Shown one piece after another: positions 1 through 8,471 of a stretch of 64,000 nt of DNA. The stretch's first letter is position 1. Every line of letters begins with the position of its first letter. The DNA is from DASUAS01 sp963841415 (GTDB taxonomy: Bacteria > Actinomycetota > Acidimicrobiia > IMCC26256 > DASPTH01): assembly GCA_963841415.1 (NCBI GenBank), contig CAWJCN010000003.1, positions 1,463,851 to 1,527,850 of the forward strand, given 5' to 3'. The notes under the pieces are model-generated. The model was not told the origin of the DNA and searched no databases. It saw nothing but the letters and a program-made list of their open reading frames with translations. The translations under genes were made by a program, and so were the position numbers.

Positions 1-2
1 CG

Positions 3-302
3 CGCGTGATGGAGCTCCCGACGGTCGGGTTGCTCCACGCGCTCGTCACGGTCGCCGATCTCGCGTCCCGAGTGCCGGTGGCGATCGACGGACGCGCGGC
101 GTGGGGCCTGCTCGCGCTCGGTGCCCTCGCAGCCGCCGCACACCGCGCGCGTAGGCTCCGCCAGCATGAGCGGAGTGGCCGCGAGCCGGGTACCCCGGCT
201 CGCAACGGAGCGGGGGCCGCGGCGCCGGCGGCTTTGCCGACCGGCGACGCTCGAGCCGGCGCGCGTGCCGGCGACCGGAGAAGACGGCGGCCCGGCGCGT
301 AG
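3..302 (+). CDS. C-terminal fragment of a membrane protein, possibly ComEC-like (partial)
   Basis: The reading frame is open from the window edge and ends at 302. Its first about 50 residues carry one hydrophobic stretch (about residues 30 to 45) and then a basic, low-complexity tail. A ComEC/Rec2 DNA-uptake channel tail is a guess from position, since comEC often lies just upstream of holA; no diagnostic motif is visible. The tail after about residue 57 overlaps a dispersed hairpin repeat, so the true C-terminus may be altered. Only the presence of an open frame is directly seen. Confidence 0.3.
   Translation, partial: RVMELPTVGLLHALVTVADLASRVPVAIDGRAAWGLLALGALAAAAHRARRLRQHERSGREPGTPARNGAGAAAPAALPTGDARAGARAGDRRRRRPGA
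181..213 (+). repeat. Dispersed intergenic hairpin repeat, copy A
   Basis: A perfect stem GCGAGCCGGG, loop TAC, CCCGGCTCGC is followed by AACGGAGCG. The same layout (GCGAG-C-CGGGTA-n-CCCGG, then CAGCGAGCG) recurs before dnaJ, after ctaE and before ppdK. Confidence 0.6.
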
Positions 303-320
303 CGCCAAGGGCGGGTAGGG

Positions 321-1157
321 ATGCCCGAGTTCCGCTACCGCCTCGGTGACGAGATCCACGACCTCACGGCACGGACCCTCGTGATGGGCATCCTCAACCG
401 CACCCCCGACTCCTTCTACGACCACGGCGCGACGTTCGAGCTGGACTCGCTGCTCCGCCGGGCCGAGGTCCTGGTGGGGCAGGGTGCCGACCTGCTCGAC
501 GTCGGCGGCGTGAAGGCGGGGCCGGGTCCGGAGGTCGACGAAGCCGAGGAGCTCGACCGGGTGGTTGCGCCCATCGCCGCGCTGCACGAGCGCTTCGACG
601 TGGCGATCTCGTGCGACACCTGGCGGGCGTCGGTGCTCGACGAGGCATGCAAGGCCGGCGCGGTCGTCGGCAACGACATCAGCGGGTTCGGCGATCCCGA
701 CTACCTCGACGTGGCGGCCCGGCACGACGCGTCGGTCGTCGCGACGCACATCCGGTTGCAGCCGCGCGTCCCGGATCCCGACCCGCACTACGACGACCTG
801 CTCGCCGAGGTCACGACCTTCCTCCTCGACCGCGCTCGTCGAGCCGAGGACGCGGGACTCGCCCCCGAGCAGATCGCCCTCGACGCCGGTCTCGACCTGG
901 GCAAGACGCCGGCGCAGAGCGCGCTGCTCCTCCGCGAGAGCGACGCGCTGGCGTCGCACGGCTACACGTTGTTGCTCTCGTCGTCGAACAAGCGGTTCCT
1001 GGGTGATCTGCTCGACCTCGACATCGACGCTCGCCGCGCGGCATCACTCGCGTCGGTCGCGTACGGCGTCGCCCACGGGTGCCGCATCATCCGGGTCCAC
1101 GACGTCGCCGGATCCGTAGCGGTGTGCCGCATGGTCGAGGAGCTCCTGCACACGTGA
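321..1157 (+). CDS. folP2: FolP2-type dihydropteroate synthase homologue
   Basis: This 278-residue TIM-barrel protein has the pteroate-synthase frame: NRTPDSFYD at 26 to 34 (canonical NVTPDSFSD), GGVKAGPG at 62 to 69 where true DHPS has GGESTRPG, CDTWRA near 95, LDAGLDLGKTP near 187 and RVHDVAGS near the end. NRTPDSFYD and GGVKAGPG are the hallmarks of mycobacterial FolP2, a paralogue reported to lack DHPS activity, rather than FolP1. The substituted STRPG loop normally contacts pABA, so classical folate synthesis is doubtful. It overlaps the next gene by 4 bases (GTGA), so the two are translationally coupled. The start ATG follows GGGCGGGTAGGG. Family assignment is firm; activity is unknown. 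Confidence 0.82.
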   Translation: MPEFRYRLGDEIHDLTARTLVMGILNRTPDSFYDHGATFELDSLLRRAEVLVGQGADLLDVGGVKAGPGPEVDEAEELDRVVAPIAALHERFDVAISCDTWRASVLDEACKAGAVVGNDISGFGDPDYLDVAARHDASVVATHIRLQPRVPDPDPHYDDLLAEVTTFLLDRARRAEDAGLAPEQIALDAGLDLGKTPAQSALLLRESDALASHGYTLLLSSSNKRFLGDLLDLDIDARRAASLASVAYGVAHGCRIIRVHDVAGSVAVCRMVEELLHT

Positions 1158-2212
1158 GCATCTTCCTGGTCAAGGGCTCCGATCCCGCGCTGCGCAACCG
1201 CGTGGTCGACGATCTCGTCGTCGAGCTCCTGGGTCCCGACGACCCGACGCTCGCGCTCGAGGAGATCACCATCCCGGGCCGGGCCGCGGTCGGTGACGAC
1301 TCCGAGACGCCGTCCGGGGCCGAGGGGCGCGACGTCGCGGTCGCTGCGCTGCTCAACGCGGTCGGGAGCCCGCCGTTCATGACCGAACATCGCGTGGTGG
1401 TCGCGCGCGACGTCGGCGCGCTGACGGCCGCCGACGTCGACGGCATCGTCCGCTACCTCGACGATCCGCTCGACACCACCATCCTCGTGTTCGTCGCGGG
1501 CGGCGGGACGATGCCACCCGCGCTCACGAAGAAGCTCAAGGAGGTGCATGCGGACGAGCGCGCGCCCGAGCACGAGAAGACCGACCAGGTCCTCATCGCC
1601 GCCGCGCACGACGCGGGCGTGCTGCTCGCGCCCGACGCCGCCAAGCTCGTCACCACGCACCTCGGCGACGACGCGGGCCGGGTTGCGACGCTCGTCGACG
1701 TGCTCCTGGCCGCATTCGGTCCGGGGGTGACGCTCACCGCGGACGACGTGCGCCCCTACCTGGGCGAGACCGGCTCGGTGCCCTCCTACCTGCTGACCAA
1801 CGCGATCGAATCCGGGGATCCGGCGGCGGCGCTCGAGGTGCTGCACCGCCTCCTCACCGTGTCGAGTCCGCAGCAACCCAAGCCGATGCATCCACTGCAG
1901 GTGATGGGGTTGATCAACGGCTACTACCGCCGCATCCTGCGCGTGGACGATCCGTCGGTGCGCAGCCGCAGCGACGCGGTCGCCGCGCTCGGCGGCAAGG
2001 TGAAGGAGTATCCCGCGGGGAAGGCGCTCGACCAGGCGCGGGCATTGGGGAGTGGTGGGATCCGGCAGGCCTTCGACGCTCTCTTCCAGGCCGACCTCGA
2101 CCTCAAGGGCGCGCGCGGGATCCCCGAAGACGCGGTGATGGAGGTCCTGGTGGTGCGCCTGGCGCGCCTGTCGGCACGCTCCGGTGCCGGCGGCCGAGGA
2201 CGGCGCCGCTGA
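1154..2212 (+). CDS. holA: DNA polymerase III subunit delta
   Basis: This 352-residue protein matches the clamp-loader delta subunit, which opens the beta sliding clamp inside the DnaX complex. It opens with SIFLVKGSDPALRNRVVDDL, the usual N-terminal strand-helix start of HolA. A domain of the form NAVGSPPFMTEHRVVVARDV, typical of delta domain I, and the PSYLLTNAIESGDPAAALEV region of domain III follow. Length is normal (about 330 to 350). The GTG start overlaps the stop of folP2. It is followed by a spacer and an ECF sigma gene. Confidence 0.88.
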   Translation: MSIFLVKGSDPALRNRVVDDLVVELLGPDDPTLALEEITIPGRAAVGDDSETPSGAEGRDVAVAALLNAVGSPPFMTEHRVVVARDVGALTAADVDGIVRYLDDPLDTTILVFVAGGGTMPPALTKKLKEVHADERAPEHEKTDQVLIAAAHDAGVLLAPDAAKLVTTHLGDDAGRVATLVDVLLAAFGPGVTLTADDVRPYLGETGSVPSYLLTNAIESGDPAAALEVLHRLLTVSSPQQPKPMHPLQVMGLINGYYRRILRVDDPSVRSRSDAVAALGGKVKEYPAGKALDQARALGSGGIRQAFDALFQADLDLKGARGIPEDAVMEVLVVRLARLSARSGAGGRGRRR

Positions 2213-2263
2213 CAAGAACCTCTTGGTGAAAGGATCCGTCGGCGATTCGGGTCTACTAGTGCT

Positions 2264-2752
2264 GTGGGCCTCGATCTGCCCGAGTCGTCCGTGCAGTCGG
2301 ATGCTGAGTGGTTCGACGAATTCACGAGTACGAAGGCGCTTCGACTGCGTCAGGCTCTCGTCGCCCGCTTTGGTGTGGACGCGGGAACTGATGCGCACGC
2401 CGAGGCGCTCGCATGGGCGTGGGAGCACCGCAGCCTCTTGCGCGGGTCAGACAATCCAGTCGGTTACCTCTACCGAGTTGCCCAGAGTGCGATGCGTTCC
2501 CAGGTGCGATGGTGGCAGAGGACGCTGCTGGTCGAGCACGACGCGCGCGCCGAGGCGTTCGAAGTCGACCTCGACCTGGCCGATGCCCTGGCGCGGCTCC
2601 GCCGGCCCGAGCGCGTGGCCGTCGTGCTCGTGCACGCGCACGGCTGGTCCTACGGCGAAGTCGCCGACGTGCTCGGTGTCACCGTTGCCGCGGTGACTAA
2701 CCACGTGCACCGGGGGCTGCAACGGCTCCGCGCCGCGTTGGAGGACGGATGA
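2264..2752 (+). CDS. ECF-type RNA polymerase sigma factor
   Basis: This 162-residue protein has the two-domain ECF layout. A region 2 segment near residues 40 to 85 includes HAEALAWAWEH and PVGYLYRVAQSAMRSQ. A region 4 helix-turn-helix near 120 to 158 includes YGEVADVLGVTVAAVTNHVH and a basic HRGLQRLRAAL recognition end. It would direct RNA polymerase to a small set of promoters under control of its partner. The stop overlaps the next start (ATGA), so it forms a bicistronic unit with the BNR-repeat membrane protein. The GTG at 2264 lacks a clear Shine-Dalgarno; an internal ATG cannot be excluded. The stimulus is unknown. Confidence 0.8.
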   Translation: MGLDLPESSVQSDAEWFDEFTSTKALRLRQALVARFGVDAGTDAHAEALAWAWEHRSLLRGSDNPVGYLYRVAQSAMRSQVRWWQRTLLVEHDARAEAFEVDLDLADALARLRRPERVAVVLVHAHGWSYGEVADVLGVTVAAVTNHVHRGLQRLRAALEDG

Positions 2753-3996
2753 ACGATACCCTGCTCACGCGTCGCCTCGCTCGCTTCGGCACCGACCTCG
2801 ACGCGCTCGCCGCTGACCGATCTCCGGCCCGGTCCGCCGAGGCCGAACCACCCGTCGTCGAGCTGCAGACGATCCGGCCCCGCCGCCGCGCCGTCGTCGT
2901 AGCGTTCGTCGTCGCGGTGGCCGTGCTGGTCGCGCTGGCGGTGCTGATCGGCGTGGGCGACGAAACGACGGACCCGGCGAGCAGCGCGCCCCAGTGGAAG
3001 CGCATCAATGCACACGCCGCGGGCTTCCCGCGAAACAGCAACGCGTACGCGGCAGGCACTGTCGACGGCAAGCTCCTCGCGCTCGGTGTCGGCCGCGTGT
3101 GGACGAGCAACGACGGGCGTGCATGGCACGCGGAGAAGCTACCGCACATGCGGCGCGACGAGCTCGGGCCCAGCGAGGGTCCGGTCCGCTTCCGCGACCG
3201 CTGGATCATCTGGTCATTCGGCAACGCCCCTAGCGTGTCCATGTGGTCGACGCGCGACGGCGAGCGCTGGACGCGGCTGCGGGTCGAGGGCCTCGACGAC
3301 GCCTCCGGCCTGGATATCGCCGTGCATCGTGGCCGTCTTGTGGCGACGGCAGTGCTCAGAGGGGAAGGCGGCGCGTGGACGTCGACCGACGCGGTGCACT
3401 GGACCGCGGCTCGCGCCGCGGATCCCGAATCGGTCCCCGCGCTTTTCAATCCGGTCTGGGTCGCCGGTCGCTTCATCGCCCTCGCGCCGATCGGCTCGCC
3501 GTCGGAACGGATGAGCAGCGTGTGGGCGTCGAGCGACGGCACCACGTGGACGAAGGTCGCGGACTCGACACCACCGCGCCTCGCGTCGCTCGTGGTGCCC
3601 GCGGGTCAACCGCGCGTCTACGGCATCCAGTACGAGACCGCGCTGGCAATGCTCGACCAGGGCGGGAGCTTCGGCGGGCGCTTGTGGTCGAGCGCGGACG
3701 GCGTCCGCTGGACCGAGGTGAAGTCGTTCCACGAACAGTTCCCGCCGGCGAACCCCGACCACGTCCTCCGCGCGCACGGCTGGTGGATCCTGTCCGGCAA
3801 CACCGGTACCACGGACGGCCGAAGGCGTGACGACATCTGGTGGTCGCGCGACCTTCGGCACTGGTCGGAGCTCCCCCGTCGGCTGCAAGGTCGCGACGGA
3901 GAGGGGAGTGGTCTGCCGACCGCTGCGAACGGTCACGCGGTCGTCGCGGTGGGAACCAGCCAGTCGGACGGCCGGTTCTGGTTCTGGAACCCGTAG
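2749..3996 (+). CDS. Membrane-anchored BNR/Asp-box repeat protein, putative partner of the ECF sigma factor
   Basis: 415 residues. A short cytoplasmic N-terminus (1 to about 45) is followed by one membrane helix (about 47 to 68) and an extracytoplasmic domain built from six Asp-box-like repeats: VWTSNDGRAWH, MWSTRDGERWT, AWTSTDAVHWT, VWASSDGTTWT, LWSSADGVRWT and IWWSRDLRHWS. Such repeats usually fold as blades of a beta-propeller. It overlaps the sigma gene by 4 bases. By context the cytoplasmic tail could hold the sigma factor while the propeller senses something outside, but no zinc-binding anti-sigma motif (HxxxCxxC) is present. Function is inferred, not shown. Confidence 0.65.
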   Translation: MNDTLLTRRLARFGTDLDALAADRSPARSAEAEPPVVELQTIRPRRRAVVVAFVVAVAVLVALAVLIGVGDETTDPASSAPQWKRINAHAAGFPRNSNAYAAGTVDGKLLALGVGRVWTSNDGRAWHAEKLPHMRRDELGPSEGPVRFRDRWIIWSFGNAPSVSMWSTRDGERWTRLRVEGLDDASGLDIAVHRGRLVATAVLRGEGGAWTSTDAVHWTAARAADPESVPALFNPVWVAGRFIALAPIGSPSERMSSVWASSDGTTWTKVADSTPPRLASLVVPAGQPRVYGIQYETALAMLDQGGSFGGRLWSSADGVRWTEVKSFHEQFPPANPDHVLRAHGWWILSGNTGTTDGRRRDDIWWSRDLRHWSELPRRLQGRDGEGSGLPTAANGHAVVAVGTSQSDGRFWFWNP

Positions 3997-4014
3997 GAGC
4001 GTAAAACCGCGCCC

Positions 4015-4032
4015 TGGAACGCTGACGTTCCA
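4015..4032. terminator. Hairpin between convergent genes
   Basis: TGGAACG and CGTTCCA pair as a perfect 7-bp stem with loop CTGA, in the 54-base gap between the convergent BNR gene and rpsT. It probably ends both transcripts; no T-tract is visible. Confidence 0.45.
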
Positions 4033-4050
4033 TATCGAGCGACTTTGGTG

Positions 4051-4314
4051 CTACTCGGAGGAGGCGGTCGCCTTCTTCATGAGGCGCGACGTGCGACGGG
4101 CGGCCTGGTTCTTGTGGATGCGACCGAGGGATGCAGCCTTGTTGATCCGCTTCTGGGCCAGGCGCACGGCCTCGGGTGCGTCGTCCGAACCGCTCTCGAT
4201 CGCCGTGGTCGCGGTCTTCACCCGCGTCTTGAGCTCGGAGCGCACGCCCTGGTTGCGCAACCGTCGACGCTCGTTCGAGCGGTTCCGCTTGATCTGGCTC
4301 TTGATGTTGGCCAT
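4051..4314 (-). CDS. rpsT: 30S ribosomal protein S20
   Basis: This 87-residue basic protein begins MANIKSQIKRNRSNERRR, the signature of S20, which binds 16S rRNA early in small-subunit assembly. The frame is open further upstream, but the start at 4314 matches the family and has CGGGAG about 14 bases before it. Late features include AQKRINKAASLGRIHKNQAA. It is divergent from lepA, the common bacterial arrangement rpsT/lepA, with about 100 bases between the starts that must hold both promoters. Confidence 0.95.
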   Translation of the reverse strand: MANIKSQIKRNRSNERRRLRNQGVRSELKTRVKTATTAIESGSDDAPEAVRLAQKRINKAASLGRIHKNQAARRTSRLMKKATASSE

Positions 4315-4418
4315 GGCGCGTGCAGTGCTCCCGAGAAAGGCGGCGTTCGAGCGACCGCAAAGGGTAGCAGCGGAGTGGGGGTTTCGTGCCAACGCCACCG
4401 GGGCGGGGAGAATGGGGT

Positions 4419-6203
4419 GTGCCCGGGCTCGATCGGTTCCGAAACTTCAGCATCGTCGCCCACGTCGACCACGGGAAGTCGACGCTCGCCGACCGCATCC
4501 TCGAGCTCACCGGCGCAGTCGACCCGCGCGACATGCGGGCCCAGTACCTCGACTCGATGGACCTCGAGCGAGAGCGAGGCATCACGATCAAGGCCCAGAA
4601 CGTGCGCCTGCACTGGGCCGACCACGTCTTGCACCTCATCGACACACCCGGCCACGTCGACTTCGGGTACGAGGTCTCCCGCAGCCTGGCCGCGTGCGAG
4701 GGCGCCCTCCTGCTGGTCGACGCCTCGCAGGGCATCGAGGCCCAGACCCTGGCCAACTGCTACCTCGCGCTGGAACACGACCTCACCATCGTCGCGGCGC
4801 TGAACAAGATCGACCTGCCCGCGGCCGAGCCCGACCGGGTCGCATCCGAGATCGAGCACGTCCTCGGTATCCCGGCCGACGAGATCCTGCACATCTCGGC
4901 GAAGACGGGAGAGGGCGTACCCGAGCTCCTCGACGCGCTCGTCGCGCGCATACCACCGCCCGAGGGCGACGTCGACGCGCCGCTCCAGGCGCTCATCTTC
5001 GACTCGGTCTACGACGCGTATCGCGGCGTCGTGAGCTCGGTGCGGGTCTTCAACGGCACGTTGGGCAGCGGTGCGCGTCTGCGGTACGTGCAGGCCAAGG
5101 CCGCGCACGACGCCGAAGAGATCGGCGTGCGGCTCCCGGTCAGTACGCCGGTCGCCGCGCTCGGACCGGGCGAGGTCGGCTACCTCATCGCCGGCATCAA
5201 GGACGTCGGTCAGGCGCGTGTCGGCGAGACGGTCACCACCGCGTCCCATCCGGGTGAGGCGCTGGCCGGATACCGCGACCCGAAGCCGATGGTGTTCTGC
5301 GGTCTCTACCCGGTCGACGGCGACGAGTACGCCGAGTTGCGCGAGGCGTTGGAGCGGCTGCGGCTCAACGACTCGTCGTTCACGTACGAACCGGAGACGT
5401 CGGGCGCGCTCGGCTTCGGTTTCCGCTGCGGTTTCCTCGGCTTGTTGCACATGGAGATCGTGCGCGAGCGGCTCGAGCGTGAGTACGACCTCTCGCTCGT
5501 CGCCACCGCGCCCAACGTCGAGTACCAGCTCGAGCTGGTCGACGGCAGCATCGAGATCGTCGACAACCCGTCGGCGATGCCGACGCCCAACGAGATCGCG
5601 AGCATCGAAGAGCCCTACGTCACGGTCACGGTGCTGACGCCCACCGAGTACATCGGCTCGATCATGGAGCTGTGCCAGCAGCGGCGCGGCGAGATGGCGC
5701 GCATGGAGTACTTGTCGGAGGAGCGCGTCGAGCTCGTGTACGCACTCCCGCTCGCCGAGATCGTCCTGGACTTCTTCGACCAGCTGAAGTCGCGCACGCG
5801 CGGGTACGCGAGCCTGGACTACGAGCCCGCCGGCTACCGCGCGTCGACGCTCAGCAAGGTCGACGTCCTCCTCAACAACGTTCCGGTCGACGCGTTCTCG
5901 ACCATCGTGCACCGCGACAAGGCGTACGACTACGGCAAGCGGATGACCGAGAAGCTGCGCGAGCTGATCCCGCGCCAACTTTTCGATGTCCCGATCCAGG
6001 CTGCAGTCGGCGGGCGCATCATCGCCCGTGAGACGGTCAAGGCGAAGCGCAAGGACGTCATCGCCAAGTGCTACGGCGGGGACGTCACCCGCAAGCGCAA
6101 GCTCCTCGAACGTCAGAAGGAGGGGAAGAAGCGCATGAAGCAGATCGGCCGCGTCGAGGTCCCTCAGGAGGCGTTCGTGGCGGCACTCAAGCTGGACGAG
6201 TGA
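4419..6203 (+). CDS. lepA: Elongation factor 4 (LepA GTPase)
   Basis: Translational GTPase of about 594 residues, normal for LepA. G1 is AHVDHGKST, switch I and II regions include RERGITIKAQN and DTPGHVDF, and G4 is NKIDLP. The LepA-specific C-terminal domain is present, with SLDYEPAGYRASTLSKVDVL, AYDYGKRM and the terminal KCYGGDVTRKRKLLERQKEGK-type motif. The GTG at 4419 is chosen because GGGGAG lies 8 bases upstream; an in-frame GTG at 4386 would add 11 residues. The stop overlaps the hemW start (TGATG), so the genes are coupled. Confidence 0.95.
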   Translation: MPGLDRFRNFSIVAHVDHGKSTLADRILELTGAVDPRDMRAQYLDSMDLERERGITIKAQNVRLHWADHVLHLIDTPGHVDFGYEVSRSLAACEGALLLVDASQGIEAQTLANCYLALEHDLTIVAALNKIDLPAAEPDRVASEIEHVLGIPADEILHISAKTGEGVPELLDALVARIPPPEGDVDAPLQALIFDSVYDAYRGVVSSVRVFNGTLGSGARLRYVQAKAAHDAEEIGVRLPVSTPVAALGPGEVGYLIAGIKDVGQARVGETVTTASHPGEALAGYRDPKPMVFCGLYPVDGDEYAELREALERLRLNDSSFTYEPETSGALGFGFRCGFLGLLHMEIVRERLEREYDLSLVATAPNVEYQLELVDGSIEIVDNPSAMPTPNEIASIEEPYVTVTVLTPTEYIGSIMELCQQRRGEMARMEYLSEERVELVYALPLAEIVLDFFDQLKSRTRGYASLDYEPAGYRASTLSKVDVLLNNVPVDAFSTIVHRDKAYDYGKRMTEKLRELIPRQLFDVPIQAAVGGRIIARETVKAKRKDVIAKCYGGDVTRKRKLLERQKEGKKRMKQIGRVEVPQEAFVAALKLDE

Positions 6204-7354
6204 TGGAGATGCGGGACGCGGTCGCGCGTACCGGGGTCTACGTGCACATCCCGTTCTGCGCGGCGCGCTGCGACTACTGCGACTTCGCCACGTGGACCGA
6301 CCGCGCGCATCTCGTCGACGCGTACGTCGACGCCTGCGGGCGCGACGTCCGGCAACGCGAGCTCGCGCCTGCCGACACGGTGTTCTTCGGAGGGGGCACG
6401 CCCTCGCTGCTCCCGGCCGCGCAGCTCACCGCCATCCTCGACGTCATCCCGCGCACGCTCGGTGCCGAGGTCACGGTGGAGTGCAATCCCGACTCGGTCG
6501 ATGGCGAGAAGCTGCGTGCGTACGCCGCGGCCGGCGTCAACCGCGTGTCCTTCGGCGTGCAGTCGATGCGTCCGCACGTGCTGGCCGCGCTCGGCCGCAC
6601 CCACGATCCCGACAACGTCGCGCGGGCGGTCGCGGCCGCGGTCGACGCCGGCATCGAGCGCTACAACCTCGACCTCATCTACGGCACGCCCGGCGAGACC
6701 GTCGACGACTGGTCGACGACCCTCGACGCCGCTCTCGCACTCGGACCCGGTCACATCAGCGCCTACGCCCTCACCGTCGAGCCCGGGACGCCGCTGGGCA
6801 CCGCGGTCGCCGCCGGTGCGCGCGCCGCGCCCGACGACGACGACCAGGCCGTCAAGTACGAGCTCGCCGACGACCGCTTCGGCACCGCCGGCCTCAGCTG
6901 GTACGAGGTGTCGAACTGGTCTCGCCCCGGCGAGGAGTGCCGCCACAACCTCATCTACTGGCAGGGTGGGGACTACGTGGCCATCGGGTGCGCGGCGCAC
7001 GGATACACCGACGGCCGGCGCTGGTGGAACGTGCGCACCCCCGAGCGCTACGTCGAGGCAGTCGTCTCCGGGCGCCCCGCGGAGGCCGGTGACGAGAAGC
7101 TGACGCCCACCGAGCGCGACGCCGAGGCGGCCGTGCTGGCGCTGCGCACCGCGGGTGGGATCAAGCTCCCGCTGCCGTCGGCCGATCCTTCTCGAGTGGA
7201 CGCGTGCGTGGACGACCTGGTCGCCGCCGGGCTGCTCGAGCGGGCCGGTGCTCGAGCCGTCCTCACGCGGCGGGGGCGGCTCCTCGGCAACGAGGCCGGG
7301 GTGCGGCTCCTCGCCGCAATGGAGCAGCCACCGAGCCTGGTTGGCACTCGGTAG
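6203..7354 (+). CDS. hemW: Radical SAM heme chaperone HemW
   Basis: 383 residues. YVHIPFCAARCDYCDF carries the radical-SAM cysteines (CxxxCxxC). The residue two after the last cysteine is Phe, as in HemW, not the fourth Cys of true coproporphyrinogen dehydrogenase HemN. FFGGGTPSLL, ECNPDS, RVSFGVQS and NLDLIYGTPGET are the other conserved blocks. HemW binds heme and hands it to respiratory enzymes, which fits a genome with the caa3 oxidase below. The start overlaps the lepA stop; an in-frame ATG 6 bases later is possible. The gene ends inside the CIRCE operator of hrcA. Confidence 0.9.
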   Translation: MEMRDAVARTGVYVHIPFCAARCDYCDFATWTDRAHLVDAYVDACGRDVRQRELAPADTVFFGGGTPSLLPAAQLTAILDVIPRTLGAEVTVECNPDSVDGEKLRAYAAAGVNRVSFGVQSMRPHVLAALGRTHDPDNVARAVAAAVDAGIERYNLDLIYGTPGETVDDWSTTLDAALALGPGHISAYALTVEPGTPLGTAVAAGARAAPDDDDQAVKYELADDRFGTAGLSWYEVSNWSRPGEECRHNLIYWQGGDYVAIGCAAHGYTDGRRWWNVRTPERYVEAVVSGRPAEAGDEKLTPTERDAEAAVLALRTAGGIKLPLPSADPSRVDACVDDLVAAGLLERAGARAVLTRRGRLLGNEAGVRLLAAMEQPPSLVGTR

Positions 7355-7367
7355 AATCGAGTGCCAA
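7341..7367 (+). promoter_or_regulatory. CIRCE operator with embedded -10 box, in front of hrcA
   Basis: TTGGCACTC (7341 to 7349), a 9-base spacer and GAGTGCCAA (7359 to 7367) form a perfect inverted repeat with the canonical CIRCE spacing for HrcA. TAGAAT (7352 to 7357) in the spacer fits a -10 box. The last A of the operator is the A of the hrcA ATG. HrcA bound here would cover the promoter, giving autoregulation. Confidence 0.92.
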
Positions 7368-8389
7368 TGGAGCTCGACGAGCGGAAGGCCACGATCCTCC
7401 GAGCCATCGTGGAGGAGCACATCACCACCGCCCAGCCGGTGGGGTCGCAGACCATCGCGCGCTCTCGCAACCTCGGCGTCTCGAGCGCCACGGTGCGCAA
7501 CGACATGACGATCCTCGAGCGTGAGGGCTACCTCGTGCAGCCCCACACCTCGGCAGGCCGGGTGCCCACGGATCGGGGTTACCGGTTCTTCGTCGACAAC
7601 TTCGACCGCCAACCGGGGCTCGGGCCCGCGCAGCGGCGGGCCGTGTCCGACTTCTTCACGCTCTTCCACTCGGCCCACCGGGTACTCGAGGAGCTGCTCA
7701 ACGAGACCAGCCACCTCCTGGCACGAGTGAGCACGCACACCGCGGTGGTGGTGGGTCCCCACGTCGAGGCCGCCCAGGTGCGGAGCGTCCAGCTCGTCAC
7801 CCTGCAGCCGTCGCTCGTGCTGGCGCTCGCGGTGCTCTCGAACGGGCGGGTGGAGAAGTGCATCCTCCACGTCACCGCCGACACCGACGACCCCACCGTC
7901 GCCACCGCGAGTGCCCTCCTCGACACCCAGCTGGCGGGCGCCCGGTGGAACCGCCTGCCCGAGCTCCGCCCCGTCGCCGGTCCCGCGGCCGACACCCTGG
8001 CCCGGGAGGCACGCGACGCCCTCTCGGATCGCGCCGAGCAGGACGCCCTCGAGCCGCTCTACGTGGGTGGGGCCAGCCGGCTGGCGGCGGAGCAAGAGGC
8101 GTTCCCCGCGACGGACAGCGCAGCCAAGCTGCTCGAGCTACTCGAGCGGCAGGTCGAAGTGGTGTCGTTCGTGCACGACCTCCTCCACCAGGGCAGCACC
8201 ACGGTGCGCATCGGATCCGAGAACTCGATCGACGAGCTGCGTGACTGCTCGATCGTCGTGGCGCCCTACCGTGTCGACGGCGAGGTCGCCGGCACTGTCG
8301 GCGTGCTCGGCCCCACGCGCATGGACTACCGCCAGGCACTCGCCGCGGTCGAGGCCATCTCGCAACAGCTGGGAGACGTGCTCTCATGA
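7367..8389 (+). CDS. hrcA: Heat-inducible transcription repressor HrcA
   Basis: 340 residues. The winged-helix N-terminus holds ARSRNLGVSSATVRNDM, EREGYLVQPHTSAGRVPT and DRGYRFFVD, all diagnostic of HrcA. The GAF-like C-terminal half has GSENSIDELRDCSIVVAPY and GPTRMDYRQALAAVEAIS. It represses heat-shock chaperone genes at CIRCE sites and needs GroEL for activity in other bacteria. The ATG at 7367 directly follows CIRCE and there is no Shine-Dalgarno, so the message is probably leaderless. It is followed by dnaJ, the usual hrcA-dnaJ2 pair of Actinobacteria. Confidence 0.95.
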   Translation: MELDERKATILRAIVEEHITTAQPVGSQTIARSRNLGVSSATVRNDMTILEREGYLVQPHTSAGRVPTDRGYRFFVDNFDRQPGLGPAQRRAVSDFFTLFHSAHRVLEELLNETSHLLARVSTHTAVVVGPHVEAAQVRSVQLVTLQPSLVLALAVLSNGRVEKCILHVTADTDDPTVATASALLDTQLAGARWNRLPELRPVAGPAADTLAREARDALSDRAEQDALEPLYVGGASRLAAEQEAFPATDSAAKLLELLERQVEVVSFVHDLLHQGSTTVRIGSENSIDELRDCSIVVAPYRVDGEVAGTVGVLGPTRMDYRQALAAVEAISQQLGDVLS

Positions 8390-8399
8390 ATGAGCGACC

Positions 8400-8430
8400 G
8401 CGAGGCGGGTACCGCGCCGAGCAGCGAGCG
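8400..8430 (+). repeat. Dispersed intergenic hairpin repeat, copy B
   Basis: GCGAGGCGGGTACCGCGCC followed by GAGCAGCGAGCG lies in the hrcA-dnaJ gap. It has the same layout as the copies at 181, 22337 and 30062. Confidence 0.6.
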
Positions 8431-8471
8431 TGGCCCAGCGGCCCAGTGCCGAAGGCACTAGGAGCGAACAG

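Noticed and set aside
962..2428. Long minus-strand frame opposite holA
   Set aside because: It is the antisense shadow of holA and folP2 with no motifs; holA is well supported.
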